64,000 bases of DNA, from contig CM034405.1 in assembly GCA_019925095.2 (NCBI GenBank), forward strand, positions 13,727,401 to 13,791,400, read 5' to 3'. Positions 12,262 to 22,930 of the stretch are shown here, one piece after another. The position numbers and the translations under genes were made by a program. A model generated the notes under the pieces. The model saw only the letters and a list, made by a program, of their open reading frames with translations, was not told the DNA's origin and did no database searches. The stretch's first letter is position 1. Every line of letters begins with the position of its first letter. This DNA comes from Dendrolimus kikuchii. Taxonomy: Eukaryota > Arthropoda > Insecta > Lepidoptera > Lasiocampidae.

Positions 12262-12535
12262 AACTTCGTTTATAAAAACCGACTTCAAAAACTAAAAAGT
12301 ATAAAATAACTTATTTCTAAAGCTATTATTATTAATATATACTATCTAAAACATCTTAAAGTCGGTGCTTAGTAATATTCAAAATATAGTAATTTTCATG
12401 TTTTACTTTGCACCGACTTCAAGATGTTTTAGATAATATAATATATTAATAATAATAGCTTTAGAAATAAGTTATTTTATACTTTTTAGTTTTTTAGTTT
12501 TTAAAGTCGGTTTTTATAAACGACGTTTTTTTATT
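12262..12535. mobile_element. Fold-back element with ~105-bp inverted arms
   Basis: The left arm (about 12262-12366) and right arm (about 12410-12530) are near-perfect reverse complements. Shared blocks include aaagtcggt(t/g), gttttagata, taataatagctttagaaata and acttttta. The spacer is about 45 bp. A palindrome this long suggests a fold-back MITE. It carries no coding. Confidence 0.7.
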
Positions 12536-12825
12536 TTTTTGTTACTTTTTAATGTCTAGCTATGTGTGGGTAGGTAGACCTACGAAAGGTGCTGCGCTCC
12601 TTAAAAAATATAGATCCCAAGAAAAAGGAACAAAAAAATGTTCATAAAATGAAAACTACTAGGCCAAACTATGTCAAATTTTTAGGGGACCAAATGGCAG
12701 GTATTCCGCGTCGAACAAAAAAGAATCACGTATATCGGATCATAAATCTCTGAGTAATCGGTGAACATACATAAAAAAAAAGATTCCGACGAATTGAGAA
12801 CCTCCTCCTTTTTTGAAGGTTAAAA
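12536..12825. repeat. repeat continuing from the fold-back unit
   Basis: Contains gattccgacgaattgagaac and cctcctccttttttgaagg. I know this type of phrase from dispersed lepidopteran repeats that end in a gaagtcggtt-like motif. It may be the outer part of the same composite element as 12262-12535. Confidence 0.35.
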
Positions 12826-12915
12826 ATGGATTCCAGGTAACTGTCGGTGGGGAGGGTTCCCAAAATTCTGGTCACATTTCCACGCTGTATTGCAATGCTA
12901 ATTGCATTGACCAAA
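12826..12915 (-). pseudogene. C-terminal LINE-like fragment, ISIAIQRGN motif copy 1
   Basis: The minus strand reads ISIAIQRGNVTRILGTLPT then an ESIFNL motif. The same peptide is readable at 24945-25055, 50405-50540 and 53218-53345. I take it as the C-terminal end of a repeated retroelement protein; the family is not certain. Confidence 0.4.
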
Positions 12916-12939
12916 ATATATTGTCAACGCTGGGGGAAA

Positions 12940-13385
12940 TGCATTTGCGCACATCCTCGGGCCCCGGGGGAGGCCACCAAGGGGTACGTGGCACTCCTGC
13001 CTGCCGAAGTTGCACACAAGCTTCACATTAGAGTTTGCAAGCACCGACCGCTAGACTACCCACTAAAGCTTCCAGCGTCCCTCCGCATCATGACGAGGCG
13101 CCACGGGACCGTAACCATGGGTATGACTGTCGTGACACCTCGATGCAAGCCGACAAAGAAGGGTGTCCCTGGGATTAGAATACCCCACGGCACTGGGTGT
13201 GGCTCGCCGGGAGGATTCCCCGACTCCCTAGTCCCACTACGTTATCGGGAGGAGATGAGCAAAGCGCCGCCAGTAAACCCCTGTTCGCCATCTGCGACAG
13301 CGATCCGGCTGCTCATCCTCCTTTATTCTTTCGGCAGCCTCCTTCTGGGACATAACGTCCTCGCAGAAAGACGCAAATACATTTA
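12940..13385. repeat. GC-rich retroelement-like fragment
   Basis: An open frame of 185 codons runs through here on plus (12847-13404), but the protein has no recognisable domain. It starts inside the LINE-like fragment and runs into AT-rich DNA at its end, so it looks like a by-product of high GC. Likely a piece of a LINE, possibly the same one as the ISIAIQRGN fragment beside it. Confidence 0.35.
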
Positions 13386-13429
13386 TTTTTGTTTTTTAGA
13401 TTGAAGTCAGTTTTTTTAGTATACCTATA

Positions 13430-14095
13430 ATAAAGATTTCCGCGGAAATAGCTACGTAGTACTAGGCAAATCCTATTTGTCGTTATTGACAGTTTAACTT
13501 GTAACTTACAGGCACTGTTTAATAATGACTTTGCAGGGCCCACTTTGCGCTTAGTTTGATTAGTGTCGAAACAGAGGGTTGGCATTAATTATTCAAAACA
13601 ATACTCTCTAGGGCGGCTAATTAACTAATTTGCTACAGAACCCTCGTTGCAATTAGGCGAAGGTAGCGAAAAAAGTTAAGTAAAGCCGTGTACATAAAAC
13701 AACAAACTTACTAAATAGAAAAAGTTTGAAGGTAGGCAGGCACGCATAATATTGAGACTACGTTAAATATTACAGGTAGTACATAAAAGAGTTTGACGTA
13801 CCGAAACATAATCGGTGCTTAATAAAAATTTCCTAAAATTTTTTAGCTGTTTAAAAAGAAAATAATTTATAAATGTTTTTGGTGTTTTATCATTAGCTGT
13901 AACTTTAAATATTGGTTAAGTGGAAGTGGAAATACTTGTATAATATAAAATTTTATAATACGGAAATACTCAATTTTCTGAAATGAATGAATAATAGACA
14001 TGTATGTCTTTAGACCACAGACCATAAAAATGACCCGGACTTTTGGAGGGCTAAGACTAAATCACAAGTATTTTTTTAATATACATGCTTTTTTT
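13430..14095. other. AT-rich spacer, nothing recognised
   Basis: No gene or repeat recognised. Confidence 0.35.
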
Positions 14096-14099
14096 AAAT

Positions 14100-14327
14100 T
14101 GGCTGACAAGCACACACGTTGTACGAGTATATTCCGAAGCCAGTTATGCTTGTATTGTGGGTAATGTATAACGGACCACTCTGGGGCCGATCCTAGACAC
14201 CCAGGCCATAATAAATATTGGAAAATTCGTTTACAAAATTTACCGTGCCAGGGTTCGAACCCAGAGCCTCTGCGGTGTAGTGAAGTACGCCGGCAAAGGC
14301 TTAACCCGCTCAACCACAGAAGCCGTC
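14100..14327 (-). mobile_element. tRNA-derived SINE (family A), copy 1
   Basis: The minus strand begins with a tRNA-like head: an A-box-like tggttgagcgggttaagcc and a B box ggttcgaaccc about 45 nt later, as in a type II (Leu/Ser-like) tRNA. A tRNA-unrelated body of about 140 bp follows. Copies at 19424-19653 and 32244-32478 share head and body. Box spacing and body show it is not a functional tRNA gene. Confidence 0.75.
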
Positions 14328-14329
14328 AG

Positions 14330-14890
14330 TTAATATTGTTCTAAAAACAACCAGGTTTTATCAGTATTATTATCTATGAGGTAGGTCTAACATTCTACGA
14401 ATGAGACGTAAGATAATTTAAAACATTTTCACTATAGTATTTCACTCCGTAAACATGTAATAATTAATGCAAAATTCGTAATCTAATTCACGAGAGGTTC
14501 ATTGGTGTACATTAAAATTTTTCTGCTGATTTCGTTTATACCTTAAACCTTGACTTACTTTTACCATGGAACAAAAATTTCCATGTCTTTACTATGGAAG
14601 AGTACAAAAGATAATCGCCGAGTACAAAAAGTACGTCTGAAACCTGCTAAATGTTACCTGACTAGATGGCGTTATGGGTTTAAGAACTTTTCAAAGTTAC
14701 ATTTTTTACTGAGCTATTCTTTATATATTTTTGTCTGGAGAATTTGCAAAGTAGTCCTGAAAAACTATCTACTTACTACCTAAGCGATGCATGATTTTTG
14801 CCCAAAGTTCGTATTAGACATTTCTCTTAATGGGATAAACCTTTTTGTGAACCGGCGGAGGTACAGTGTGTATGACTAAACGAATATTTT
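14330..14890. other. AT-rich spacer, nothing recognised
   Basis: A 77-codon frame (14550-14783) has no recognisable domain. Confidence 0.3.
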
Positions 14891-14894
14891 GATG

Positions 14895-15216
14895 CAGAAC
14901 CACTAAAGGAATGCTCCGGTGGTTCGGGCATGTGGAAAGAATGCATGATCAAAAGAATGACTAAACAGATATACAATGCAAAAGTGGATGGATGCAGAAG
15001 TCGTGGAAGGCCACGATACACCTTCCATGATCAAATTGATCGTGTACTAGCAGAAGGTGATGTCAGGAGCCTTAAGAACAGACGAGCGTGCATGAAAAGA
15101 GTTATGAATGTCAAAGAAGCAAGTGAGGTGTGTGAGAATAAGCCTAAATGGCGCTCTGCTGTTCGTGTCTACCCCGCAAGGGAACTGGCGTGAAGTTATT
15201 TATGTATGTATGTATA
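14895..15216 (+). pseudogene. RTE-type LINE C-terminal end, copy 2 (longest)
   Basis: A frame about 85 codons long ends the element: GRPRYTFHDQIDRVLAEGDV, then NRRACMKRVMNVKEASEVC, then KWRSAVRVYPARELA and stop, followed by tatttatgtatgtatgta. Upstream the conserved LRWFGHVERM phrase is readable only in another frame, so there is at least one frameshift near 14935-14960. The conserved end and ATGT tail fit an endonuclease/reverse-transcriptase polyprotein of an RTE-like LINE. The catalytic domains are gone by 5' truncation. Confidence 0.65.
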
Positions 15217-15229
15217 GAACCATTAAAAC

Positions 15230-15900
15230 TTTTCGGTGTTTCTTCCCTCAATTTATTCCAAAGCCGTGGGAAAACTGAATGGCCAATATCGTGGAACCCG
15301 AAGACATCGTTCACTGTCAGAAAGAACCAAGTCTCCAGTATATTCTCTTTTCTTTCATTCTACTGTAGGGCGAGTAAGACGCCCCACGCAGGAGATGAGC
15401 GCGCGCGAAACACTGGAGCGTCCTAATCTCGACCGCAGCAGGACTACCACATGACACCTCTGGGCCGTCAAGGGACTTTGATAAGTGTAATAAGCAATCT
15501 GATGGCGGGCATCTCACAGCTCCTTCCTGTTGGATGGTGTATGCAGAGCCGGCCCCTCGAAGTCCCACATACCCCTTGTAAATCTGAATCCACCCCAATG
15601 ATCCGAGGAGATGCGAAATGCATTCCCCCAGCGATATTGAAAAAAAAGGGGTGAGAACCTTTCCCCAAAGGGTGAGCCGCTGTTCACGGCAGCCGTCGGT
15701 CTAAAGACACTATTCGGTGCCAGCGTTTCCTCCTTTAGCGGGCGTGAAGCAAGCTGGTATCATGCTACCGCTCCGCGTCCTCCTTGACAAGCATAAAAGG
15801 AGGAGATGGTGTAGGTCGCGTAGACGTTGAGCTAAACGAAGACCAAGGAACCTTCCTCTTTGGCACAAAATGTACGCGGCTTTATCATTAAACTACTGTG
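15230..15900. repeat. GC-rich patch of unknown origin
   Basis: Several overlapping 66-93 codon frames on both strands and no recognisable domain: the pattern expected of a decayed GC-rich retroelement in AT-rich DNA. It directly follows the RTE end at 15216. Confidence 0.3.
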
Positions 15901-16190
15901 ACAAAACCTTAGCTGCATCGTACGCAAAGCTTACGGAGATACTAATATAATAAAATAACCATAACTTTAACATGTCATATAATTTATATTCTGCGCTAGA
16001 GTTTATGACTACTCCAAGTTAGCAGCAGAAATTTGAAGTAGAGACAGTTAAATAATATATTTAGCCGCCGTTATTCAAAGCCAGTGGACCGTTGTCTGAC
16101 ACTTAGTACGACAGCTAGGAACATGATTAAATTTAATTAAAACATTTTTTCATTTAAACGGTTTTAAAGGTTTACAACCGTTAAAACTGT

Positions 16191-16635
16191 TGTTACGAGT
16201 TGCAGGATTCGAATTAAAATGCCGTTGGAATTACTATAGAATTTATTAGAACTATAGAAACACGTATAACACAGGTACAAATATAACTGTACACAACCAG
16301 TCCAAACGTAATGCACGATTCAATCACAGGCGCAAAGTCCATCACTAACGTTTTGCTTCGCTTATGGCTATCGCTAGACTGCCTCATCCCTCCATTGGGT
16401 CATTGCTTTATACTGTACAAATACAATATGTCTGCTCGACCGCGAGGACTGAATTTCCTAGAATCACACCTGGCTAATGACTACTATAAAAGATTACAAT
16501 ACACAATGGGCTGTTTTTCTAATCACAAATTTTAAACACGAAGTAAACAAAAGAAGTCCAAATTCTGCAAAGGTAATAAAACGTATACAGGTATGTAGGT
16601 GTGAATTTGTCTTTTGTCGGGCTCAGGTCGTAACA
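16191..16635 (-). mobile_element. solo LTR, copy 1
   Basis: Starts TGTTACGAG and ends GTCGTAACA, so the termini are inverted TGTTAC/GTAACA. Flanking tetranucleotides are ctgt and ctat, a target duplication with one mismatch. Aligns throughout with 49204-49702. On the minus strand a TATA-like agtataaag and an aataaattc signal are in the expected order. No gag-pol sequence adjoins it. Confidence 0.7.
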
Positions 16636-16639
16636 CTAT

Positions 16640-17670
16640 GTATACTACTCGCGAAAAGTTATGAAAATAATATGACTAAAATTAATAATTACAATTCACT
16701 AATACCGCGTTCCTGTATGTTATACTGCTTGCCATAACATTGGTAGAAAATTGATATTACTTTTATGGAGTTTACGTTTACATTCTTTGGCCCAGATTGC
16801 AAAGAAGATTAGCGTGGTGTCAATTGATTGGTTTTTTTTTAATTGTTCTGTATTTAGTTATTTTGAATGAATTAATCGTTACAAGTGTTTTCATATTATT
16901 AATTGTTGAAATTTATTCATATAAAATCGATTACAGTAACCGATAACTAATTTTGTTTCTGGCCTTATTTTTAAACTTTCTCTTCTTCCAGAAGGAAATC
17001 AGAGCTGATGTTTTCCGTTTTGTAATATATAAGTATAACACTTTTTTTAAACAATATCACAACTCATTACATTTCTTTGGCCCAAAAATCTCTGTTTCCT
17101 TTCAACCACACACATACATAGAAACTCGGTATAATTACGCTGACTGAGTCTGGGACCAATTTTAGGATATTTATTTTTCTCAGTATTGTTAAATAGTAGG
17201 TATATTTGTCTCTCATAAAACAATTATTTCTTTCTTTCTTTCTTTTACTAATCGATACTAATAATTTGAATATAAGTAAACTAATTCGTAAATTGTAATT
17301 CGTAAATGAAAATACGAAATTGTTAGTCTTGGAAATAAATTAGTAATTTTTATTATTAAACAAAATATTTTTTACAAGAAATTATTTGGGAACATTACAA
17401 ATAAAACTTTAATCTAATTATTATCTTAATAATAAATATGAAGTAAATTAAATTATACGAACTCATAAAAATTTACTATGCAATTAATTTTTTAGGGTTA
17501 AAATCTTAAAAGAAAACTTTATGGTCTAACTCCAGTGTAAATGATATGCCTCTTTATGTCATAGCTAATTATCTCAGAAACAATATAAACAGTTATAAAA
17601 TTTACAATATCAATATCAAAACTTTGTGTCTTACCTAGTTTATACATCGAAACTTGACAGGTATTTGAAA
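16640..17670. other. AT-rich spacer, nothing recognised
   Basis: No coding domain; short frames only. Confidence 0.35.
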
Positions 17671-17672
17671 TT

Positions 17673-17760
17673 AATCCTTTTATGGTGATGTTACACGGTT
17701 CATTTATCTTTCAATTTGGATGAAGCAACCAAGGGCATTCATGTGAACATACAACTACAT
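17673..17760 (+). repeat. dispersed repeat, partner of 7330-7450
   Basis: Shares gatgttacacggttcattta, then tctttcaatttgg and the caaccaa...ttcatgtgaa block with 7330-7450. Confidence 0.45.
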
Positions 17761-17832
17761 CAGACAGGACTATAAGCCTGAAATATAATTGGCACATTTA
17801 TAAGTCTCATTTGTAAACGTGTGGATTTGGGT

Positions 17833-17985
17833 ATACATACATACATACATACATACATAACTTCACGCCAGTTCCCTTGCGGGGTAGGCACGAACGACAG
17901 AGCGCCATTCAGGCTTATTCTTACACACCTCACTTGCTTCTTTGACATTCATAACTCTTGTCATGCTTGGTCATGCCTGCTCATG
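17833..17985 (-). pseudogene. RTE-type LINE 3' end, copy 3
   Basis: Same C-terminal codons and ATGT tail as the copy at 11797, minus strand. It continues upstream only a few codons beyond RVMNVKEASEVC before losing similarity. Confidence 0.6.
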
Positions 17986-17989
17986 ATTT

Positions 17990-18603
17990 GGGTATACAAT
18001 CTCAATTAATACTTAATAAGGGCATAAACAAATAAACAAAAATTATTTAAAAGTAATATCATTGAGTGGAAAAAGTAGCATTTCGTTAGTTATAATACAA
18101 ATTCCCTAATGTTTACTGAAAAATTTTGATAAACTAATATACGATTAAAGTATTTTCCTTTAGTATATATATATAAATTGAGGATTTTTTTAAATATTTT
18201 TTGTTTAGTACAAATTTTGATTTAATTATAGTCATTAATAGAGTTGAAACTAGAAGTATGAGTACTATAGTCATAAGACCGATGCACTAATTACGACTCT
18301 TGAAGATAATACGAAATCGATCTTAACTTAAAATTTAAAAACAAATACTAAACATTTTTATAGTTGGATTGAATCGGATTTAATATAAGAATTATAATAT
18401 TATATACAGCCAAACAGGAACCCTTGGCACCAAGTCTAACTCGTAAACGATCACTTGTTTTAAAAGTATAGTTATTTTCCACTAATAACGTTTCACGGTT
18501 TGACGTACCCATAAATCGATTCTTAATTTTTCGAGAAAAGTGTCATAATATTCTCATTGTGCAAATGAATATAATTAAACAATTGTAGCTAAGGTAAAAA
18601 CTT
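17990..18603. other. AT-rich DNA, putative start of an intron on the minus strand
   Basis: No repeat recognised. If the first-exon call at 18606-18875 is right, this is the beginning of its intron. Confidence 0.25.
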
Positions 18604-18605
18604 AC

Positions 18606-18875
18606 GTATGCTTGATGATTGTTCTTCAATTAAAACTTCCAAAAAAACAACCAAGATCAAAGTTCGAAAAACTTATATTCCGTCACTAAAAACAAATTCA
18701 GTTAACTTCACTTCAATTCTATAACTTCACAAAGTATTATTCAAAATTGTTTCAAAGTAAACTTCATTTGAATTTCGAATGCTGTTCAACGTTCGATTTT
18801 CGTATTTAGGTACGAACCGGTACGGAGAGAGAAAGCTCCGAAACGTCCGCTCTATAGCGCTTATGGTCCCGGACT
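18606..18875 (-). other. candidate non-coding first exon of a host gene
   Basis: Seen: from a predicted start at 18875 (minus) the sequence runs 270 nt to a splice-donor-like exon|GTAAGT junction (donor GT at 18605-18604 on plus coordinates, preceded by ctac...atac). It has one short upstream ATG frame and no long ORF, so it would be 5' untranslated. It has no repeat partner elsewhere in the window, unlike most of its surroundings, and its 5' part is CG-rich. Inference: a 5' UTR exon of a gene whose coding exons lie beyond the left edge of the window. An isolated donor match can occur by chance; the main support is the promoter signals at its start. Confidence 0.4.
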
Positions 18876-18880
18876 GTCCG
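18843..18880 (-). promoter_or_regulatory. candidate Inr + DPE core promoter
   Basis: On the minus strand ACAGTC (A+1 at 18875) matches the arthropod initiator TCAGTY at five of six positions. GGACGT, a full match to the downstream promoter element RGWYVT, starts exactly at +28 (18848). Inr-DPE spacing is strict in arthropod TATA-less promoters, so the joint match is notable. No TATA box is seen upstream. The order and spacing were read by hand. Confidence 0.42.
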
Positions 18881-18899
18881 GTTTTCGATCGAATGCTTG

Positions 18900-19423
18900 C
18901 TCAATGAATCATTGTAAGACGTGGACTTATTTCTAGAGAAAAATGACTATGGATGACTATTGTTTTTATCGGTAAAAGGATAATATTATACTAGGATGTG
19001 ATATAAAGGACTTTGTTTGTAAGTAACTAAAATATGTGGGCCCGTCTCCCTATGTAGATTTCTGAAATTGCCTTATTTTTACCCGAGTTCTTCCTTCGTA
19101 TTTATACTTGGCTAATGACGTTATTCGTAAGCAATTTTTAGTCCAAACTTTAGCACATCGTACCTATATGAAGTTTTTTTGTTTGTTGTATAAATGAATA
19201 TGTCGGTTTTGACCTACGGAACTCCTGAAGACATTAAAAATACCCCACATCTTAAAATTATTTAAAGAATCTTATTTTATTTTTTTTAATTTACCATTTT
19301 GAATTTTTTTAATTTTCCACAACATAGCTTAGAATTTCTCTTATATTTATTTATTTATCTTTTAATTTCTTCGCGACTAAACCACTATATTAAGCAGCGG
19401 CATATAATAATAATAACAATAAT
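18900..19423. other. AT-rich DNA, nothing recognised
   Basis: Lies upstream of the candidate minus-strand promoter. No repeat identified. Confidence 0.3.
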
Positions 19424-19653
19424 CGGCAGACAAACACACACATTGTATATCCCCAAATTAAGCAAGTTACGCTTGTGTTATGGGTAATACACAACGGACT
19501 ACTCTGGGGCCGGTCCCAGACACCCAGACCATAGTAAATAACGGAGAAAATACGTTTCCGAAATTTACTATACCAGGAATCGAACCCGGAACCTCTGCGT
19601 TGCAGTGAGGTACGCCGGCAAAGGCTTAGCCCGCTCAACCACAGAGGCCGTCG
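19424..19653 (-). mobile_element. tRNA-derived SINE (family A), copy 2
   Basis: The best-preserved head of the family: minus-strand tgtggttgagcgggctaagc and a consensus B box GGTTCGATTCC. The 3' end abuts an ATT-type tandem tail, seen on plus as ataataataataac just left of 19424. Confidence 0.78.
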
Positions 19654-19929
19654 TATAATATATATATAAAATATATCCTGTTATATTTCATCCATATATG
19701 TAGAATATAGATACAGACTATTATAGACCCAGTAGTTGGTGTTATTTGCGTATTGGCTTCACTACAGGTTGCGTGTTGTAAAGTGTTCTTTATTAACTTA
19801 GTTTTTTTAAGGATGTAATTACTAACAAATTTGGGAGTTTGTCGCACCAATTTTGATACTAATTACAGTAATGGAAATCATAAATGAATTATTTATTTTT
19901 AAATATTTCTATATTTTTGTATGAGGATA

Positions 19930-20800
19930 AATCCCTTAGCGGCCAACGCGCTACATAGGACCTAGCAACGACGATGTTGTTGCAAGGATGCAACAAGAGC
20001 CGCTTTTGTATCTTCCCTCCTCCGTTGTTCCTGACGGAGAAAAGTGAGGGGGGTATTATTCGGTTCTTGCCTAGTGAAGTAGGTAGAACAATTGCTCCAT
20101 GAATTTTGCTGTCTACCCACTTTTTGTGTTAGGTGATGGCCAATGCACAGCAGGGTAGGGGCAGCCATTTTGGACACTTACTGTCAACGTTTGACGAGAA
20201 CTACACCGCGCCGTGCGCTGTTCCTTTTTCTAAAACTTATTAACTTGTTGTGATTACTGGCCGTGCCAAGAACATTTGCTATCCCTAAAACTTTGTACAA
20301 GTGTTAGCTCCAAAGTGGAATTTAGTGCCGTGTGCTGTTCCTGTGTGCAATCTGAACCGAGCTAGGAGAGGGTGGATATCAAGGTTGGTGGAGCTTGTAT
20401 TTTTCTAAAGCAAGGATCTAGGTCATATCTCTCTCATACAGTCCATTACAAATTGAACCAGATTATTATCAGTGGGCTACAGCTCCCCACAGATATTATA
20501 TATAGATAGCACGGCCCTCGATGAGGGAGTAGGTGCAGATTTACGGACAGGTCTTTTTGCGGTGTTAGTAGGCAGCACTGGGTGCAGTTCTCTTTTCCAG
20601 GGCCGAGAACCTTGTCTCCATCATCTCTTTGATGCAGGCGAGCTAAGTGCCGTTTGCCCGCATTGCTACTCGCTGGCAATGTTGAGACATTGCACAGCAG
20701 ATAAGCTTCAGCCAGCTCAAGCCTCATCGTGCCTACTTCCAGGCTGAGTTGATTTACTTCGTACTCCAGGCGGTTGTTAGACGCCCGGAGTATAGTTATC
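19930..20800. repeat. moderately GC-rich unrecognised block
   Basis: Frames of 71-93 codons on both strands (19962-20177 minus, 20446-20727 minus, 20472-20747 plus) without known domains. Possibly a decayed LINE 5' region. No second copy in the window. Confidence 0.25.
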
Positions 20801-21077
20801 GTTGGTTCTTTCGTCTATAATAAGCGGCACCGCTTTCAACACTACTCTAAAATATTATATAGAAAAATATTTTTGTTTTTGCCACGTCTGTTTTGGTATA
20901 CTTAAGTAAAATATGCATCCACAGTGCCTATTATCCTAAAAGGAAAAACACCTACAGCTTACAATCATCTCTAACTTTTTCCGCATAGTACCCGTGTGGC
21001 AAACATCAAAATAAAAAATGTATATCTTCTGGTTATCTTAAAATTGTGAAATATTTATATTTTTTTAAGTAGTCACT

Positions 21078-21541
21078 CTTACTTGTGTGTTTTAAAAACA
21101 ACACAACATTTCAGAATAATAAAAGATCGGAAATTAATGTTAAAACTTTTATAAAAAAAGACCAATCTAATTAATATACGTATAATCTCAGATGAATGAA
21201 AAAAAAAGACGGAGTCTAAGTGAGCAAAAGCTTACTTGTGTGTTTTAAAAACAACACAACGTTTCAGAATAATAAAAGATCGGAAATTAATTATAAAACT
21301 TTTATAAAAAAAAGGCCAATCAAATTAATATACGTATAATCTCAGATGAATGAATAAAAGACAGACGGAGTCTAAGTGAGCAAAAGCTTACTTGTGTGTT
21401 TTAAAAACAACACAACGTTTCAGAATAATAAAAGATCGGAAATTAATGTTAAAACTTTTATAAAAAAAGACCAATCAAATTAATATACGTATAATCTCCG
21501 ATGAATGAATAAAAGACAGACGGAGTCTAAGTGAGCAAAAG
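21078..21541 (+). repeat. three tandem copies of a ~155-bp unit
   Basis: Units start at 21078, 21231 and 21387, each with cttacttgtgtgttttaaaa and each ending gtctaagtgagcaaaag. Periods are 153 and 156 bp and the copies differ at few positions. Each unit holds agatcggaaattaat and tatacgtataatctc. A short satellite-like array or recent tandem duplication. Confidence 0.85.
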
Positions 21542-21544
21542 CGT

Positions 21545-22250
21545 AAAGTGGAGTGAGTGAAGCCTTTCTTAAAAACTTGTGTGCGTAAACTTATGTATAC
21601 ACGTCGTTTGGATTCTGTGTGGTTAGTAGTAATTTATCCACTGGAATCTATTCTACCTTATTTACGTACTAATTCGATTATTTTATACTAAGTTACTAAG
21701 TTCTTGTAACGCAATGTGGCGCGATTGGCTCCCCTATTGCAAAATCGGCTTCACTCTGACAGCTCGGGGTTCGATTTACCTATTTTGTTCGTCTGAGCGA
21801 TAATATTTTTTTAAAATACATTTTTAGTTAAATTACGTGTTTAGATGGTCAATTAAAAGTATTATCTTTTATTATCTTACTTTAGATCGTTAAGTTACTT
21901 AAGACATTTAAACATCATTTTTAAATACTATAATTGATTGTAAACATCGTGTGTTTGTTTTACTAATATGTTCTTTAAAGAACAAACAATATAAGAAAAA
22001 CTAAATGTTAGCAGCCACTTGAACGTGGTTTCCACCGTCAGTTAGGTAACTTTTCACTGAATATTTATATATATAAAAAAACTAAGTCGCGGGGAAATCT
22101 CTAGTTCTTCTCTATTGTGAGTAATAATTCCTAATACTGTCATATCATATGTATATATACGTGTGTGTATACATATGTATATATATTTATACTGTTTTTT
22201 TACTTATATGTATGGCGTATACTTATTATTTTTCATTATTATTATTATTA
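21545..22250. other. AT-rich spacer
   Basis: Contains a weak tRNA-head-like phrase near 21718-21780 (ggggttcgattta), too poor to call a SINE, and an AT microsatellite near 22145-22190. Confidence 0.3.
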
Positions 22251-22557
22251 TTTTTTATTGCAGGAGTTCAGCAGACAGGCAGACGGCCCACTTGATGGAA
22301 AGCGGTTACCATCGCTTATGGACATTTGCAACACCAAAGGTGCTACAAATGCGCTGCTGCTCTCTTAAAGGAGACTGGAACCTGGTCACTAATACCGGAA
22401 CACAACTCAAGGTTGTTATGACGCCTTACTCTAGACCAGGGGTGGTGGCCATCCAGTCGGGTGAATGCCCTACCACCTGGATGTGGATTGTTTTGTCGCC
22501 TCTTACGACAGGCCGCCAGGCCGCAGGAAATTGTATTCTTTCTCCGTTCCTGCACGG
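22251..22557 (-). mobile_element. ~305-bp poly(A) retroposon, copy 3
   Basis: Full length, minus orientation: a T-run and ttattgcaggagttcagc on the left, ttcctgcacgg on the right. The 132-codon plus frame (22163-22561) across it is a by-product. Confidence 0.75.
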
Positions 22558-22599
22558 ATAGATTATTATTTATAAACTGCACCACCGTTAGTATTAAAA

Positions 22600-22680
22600 A
22601 TCTATTAATCCCTACCAAGGGTTGCCTGGAAGAGATCGCTTTTTAGCGATAAGGCCGCCCGTTGTACTATCTCTTGTATT
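22600..22680 (+). mobile_element. LINE 3'-end fragment
   Basis: Contains ttgcctggaagagatcgctt and tagcgataaggccgcc, matched in reverse by 49100-49150 and more weakly by 35455-35510. A recurrent 3' region of a lepidopteran LINE; the clade is not certain. It sits between retroposon copies 3 and 4. Confidence 0.5.
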
Positions 22681-22692
22681 TTCTATTTCAGG

Positions 22693-22930
22693 TTTTTTTT
22701 TTTTTTATTGCAGGAGATCAGCAGACAGGCAGACGGCCCACTTGATGGAAAACGGTTACCATCGCCTATGGACATTTGCAACAGCAAAGTTGCTACAAAT
22801 GCGCTGCTGCTCTCTTAAGGGAAACTGGAACCTGGTCACTAATGCCGGAACACAACTCAAGGTTGTTATGGCGACATACTTTAGACCAGGGGTGGTAGCC
22901 ATCCAGTCGGACAAATGCCCTACCACCTGG
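22693..22930 (-). mobile_element. poly(A) retroposon, copy 4 (5' truncated)
   Basis: Minus orientation. It stops at accacctgg, the same breakpoint as the copy at 46167-46399. It also shares variants with that copy (acagcaaagttgct, gggaaactgg, acatactttagacc), so the two form a subfamily. Confidence 0.75.

Noticed and set aside
12847..13404. 185-codon open frame on plus
   Set aside because: No domain; it crosses a LINE-like fragment read on the other strand and a GC-rich block, and ends in AT-rich DNA. Best explained by GC-rich composition.
14095..14330. functional tRNA gene
   Set aside because: A and B boxes are present but no cloverleaf can be closed, and the head continues into a body repeated elsewhere: a SINE.
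20446..20747. opposed 91- and 93-codon frames as genes
   Set aside because: They overlap on opposite strands, have no domain and lie in a decayed GC-rich block.
21078..21541. CRISPR array
   Set aside because: Tandem repeats without unique spacers; unit size and host context do not fit.
21718..21780. tRNA-like head with ggggttcgattta
   Set aside because: B-box-like only; no A box at a fitting distance and no repeat partner.
22163..22561. 132-codon frame, with similar frames at 3224, 22622, 25085 and 46211
   Set aside because: All lie in copies of the same poly(A) retroposon and read both strands; they are shadows of a non-coding repeat.
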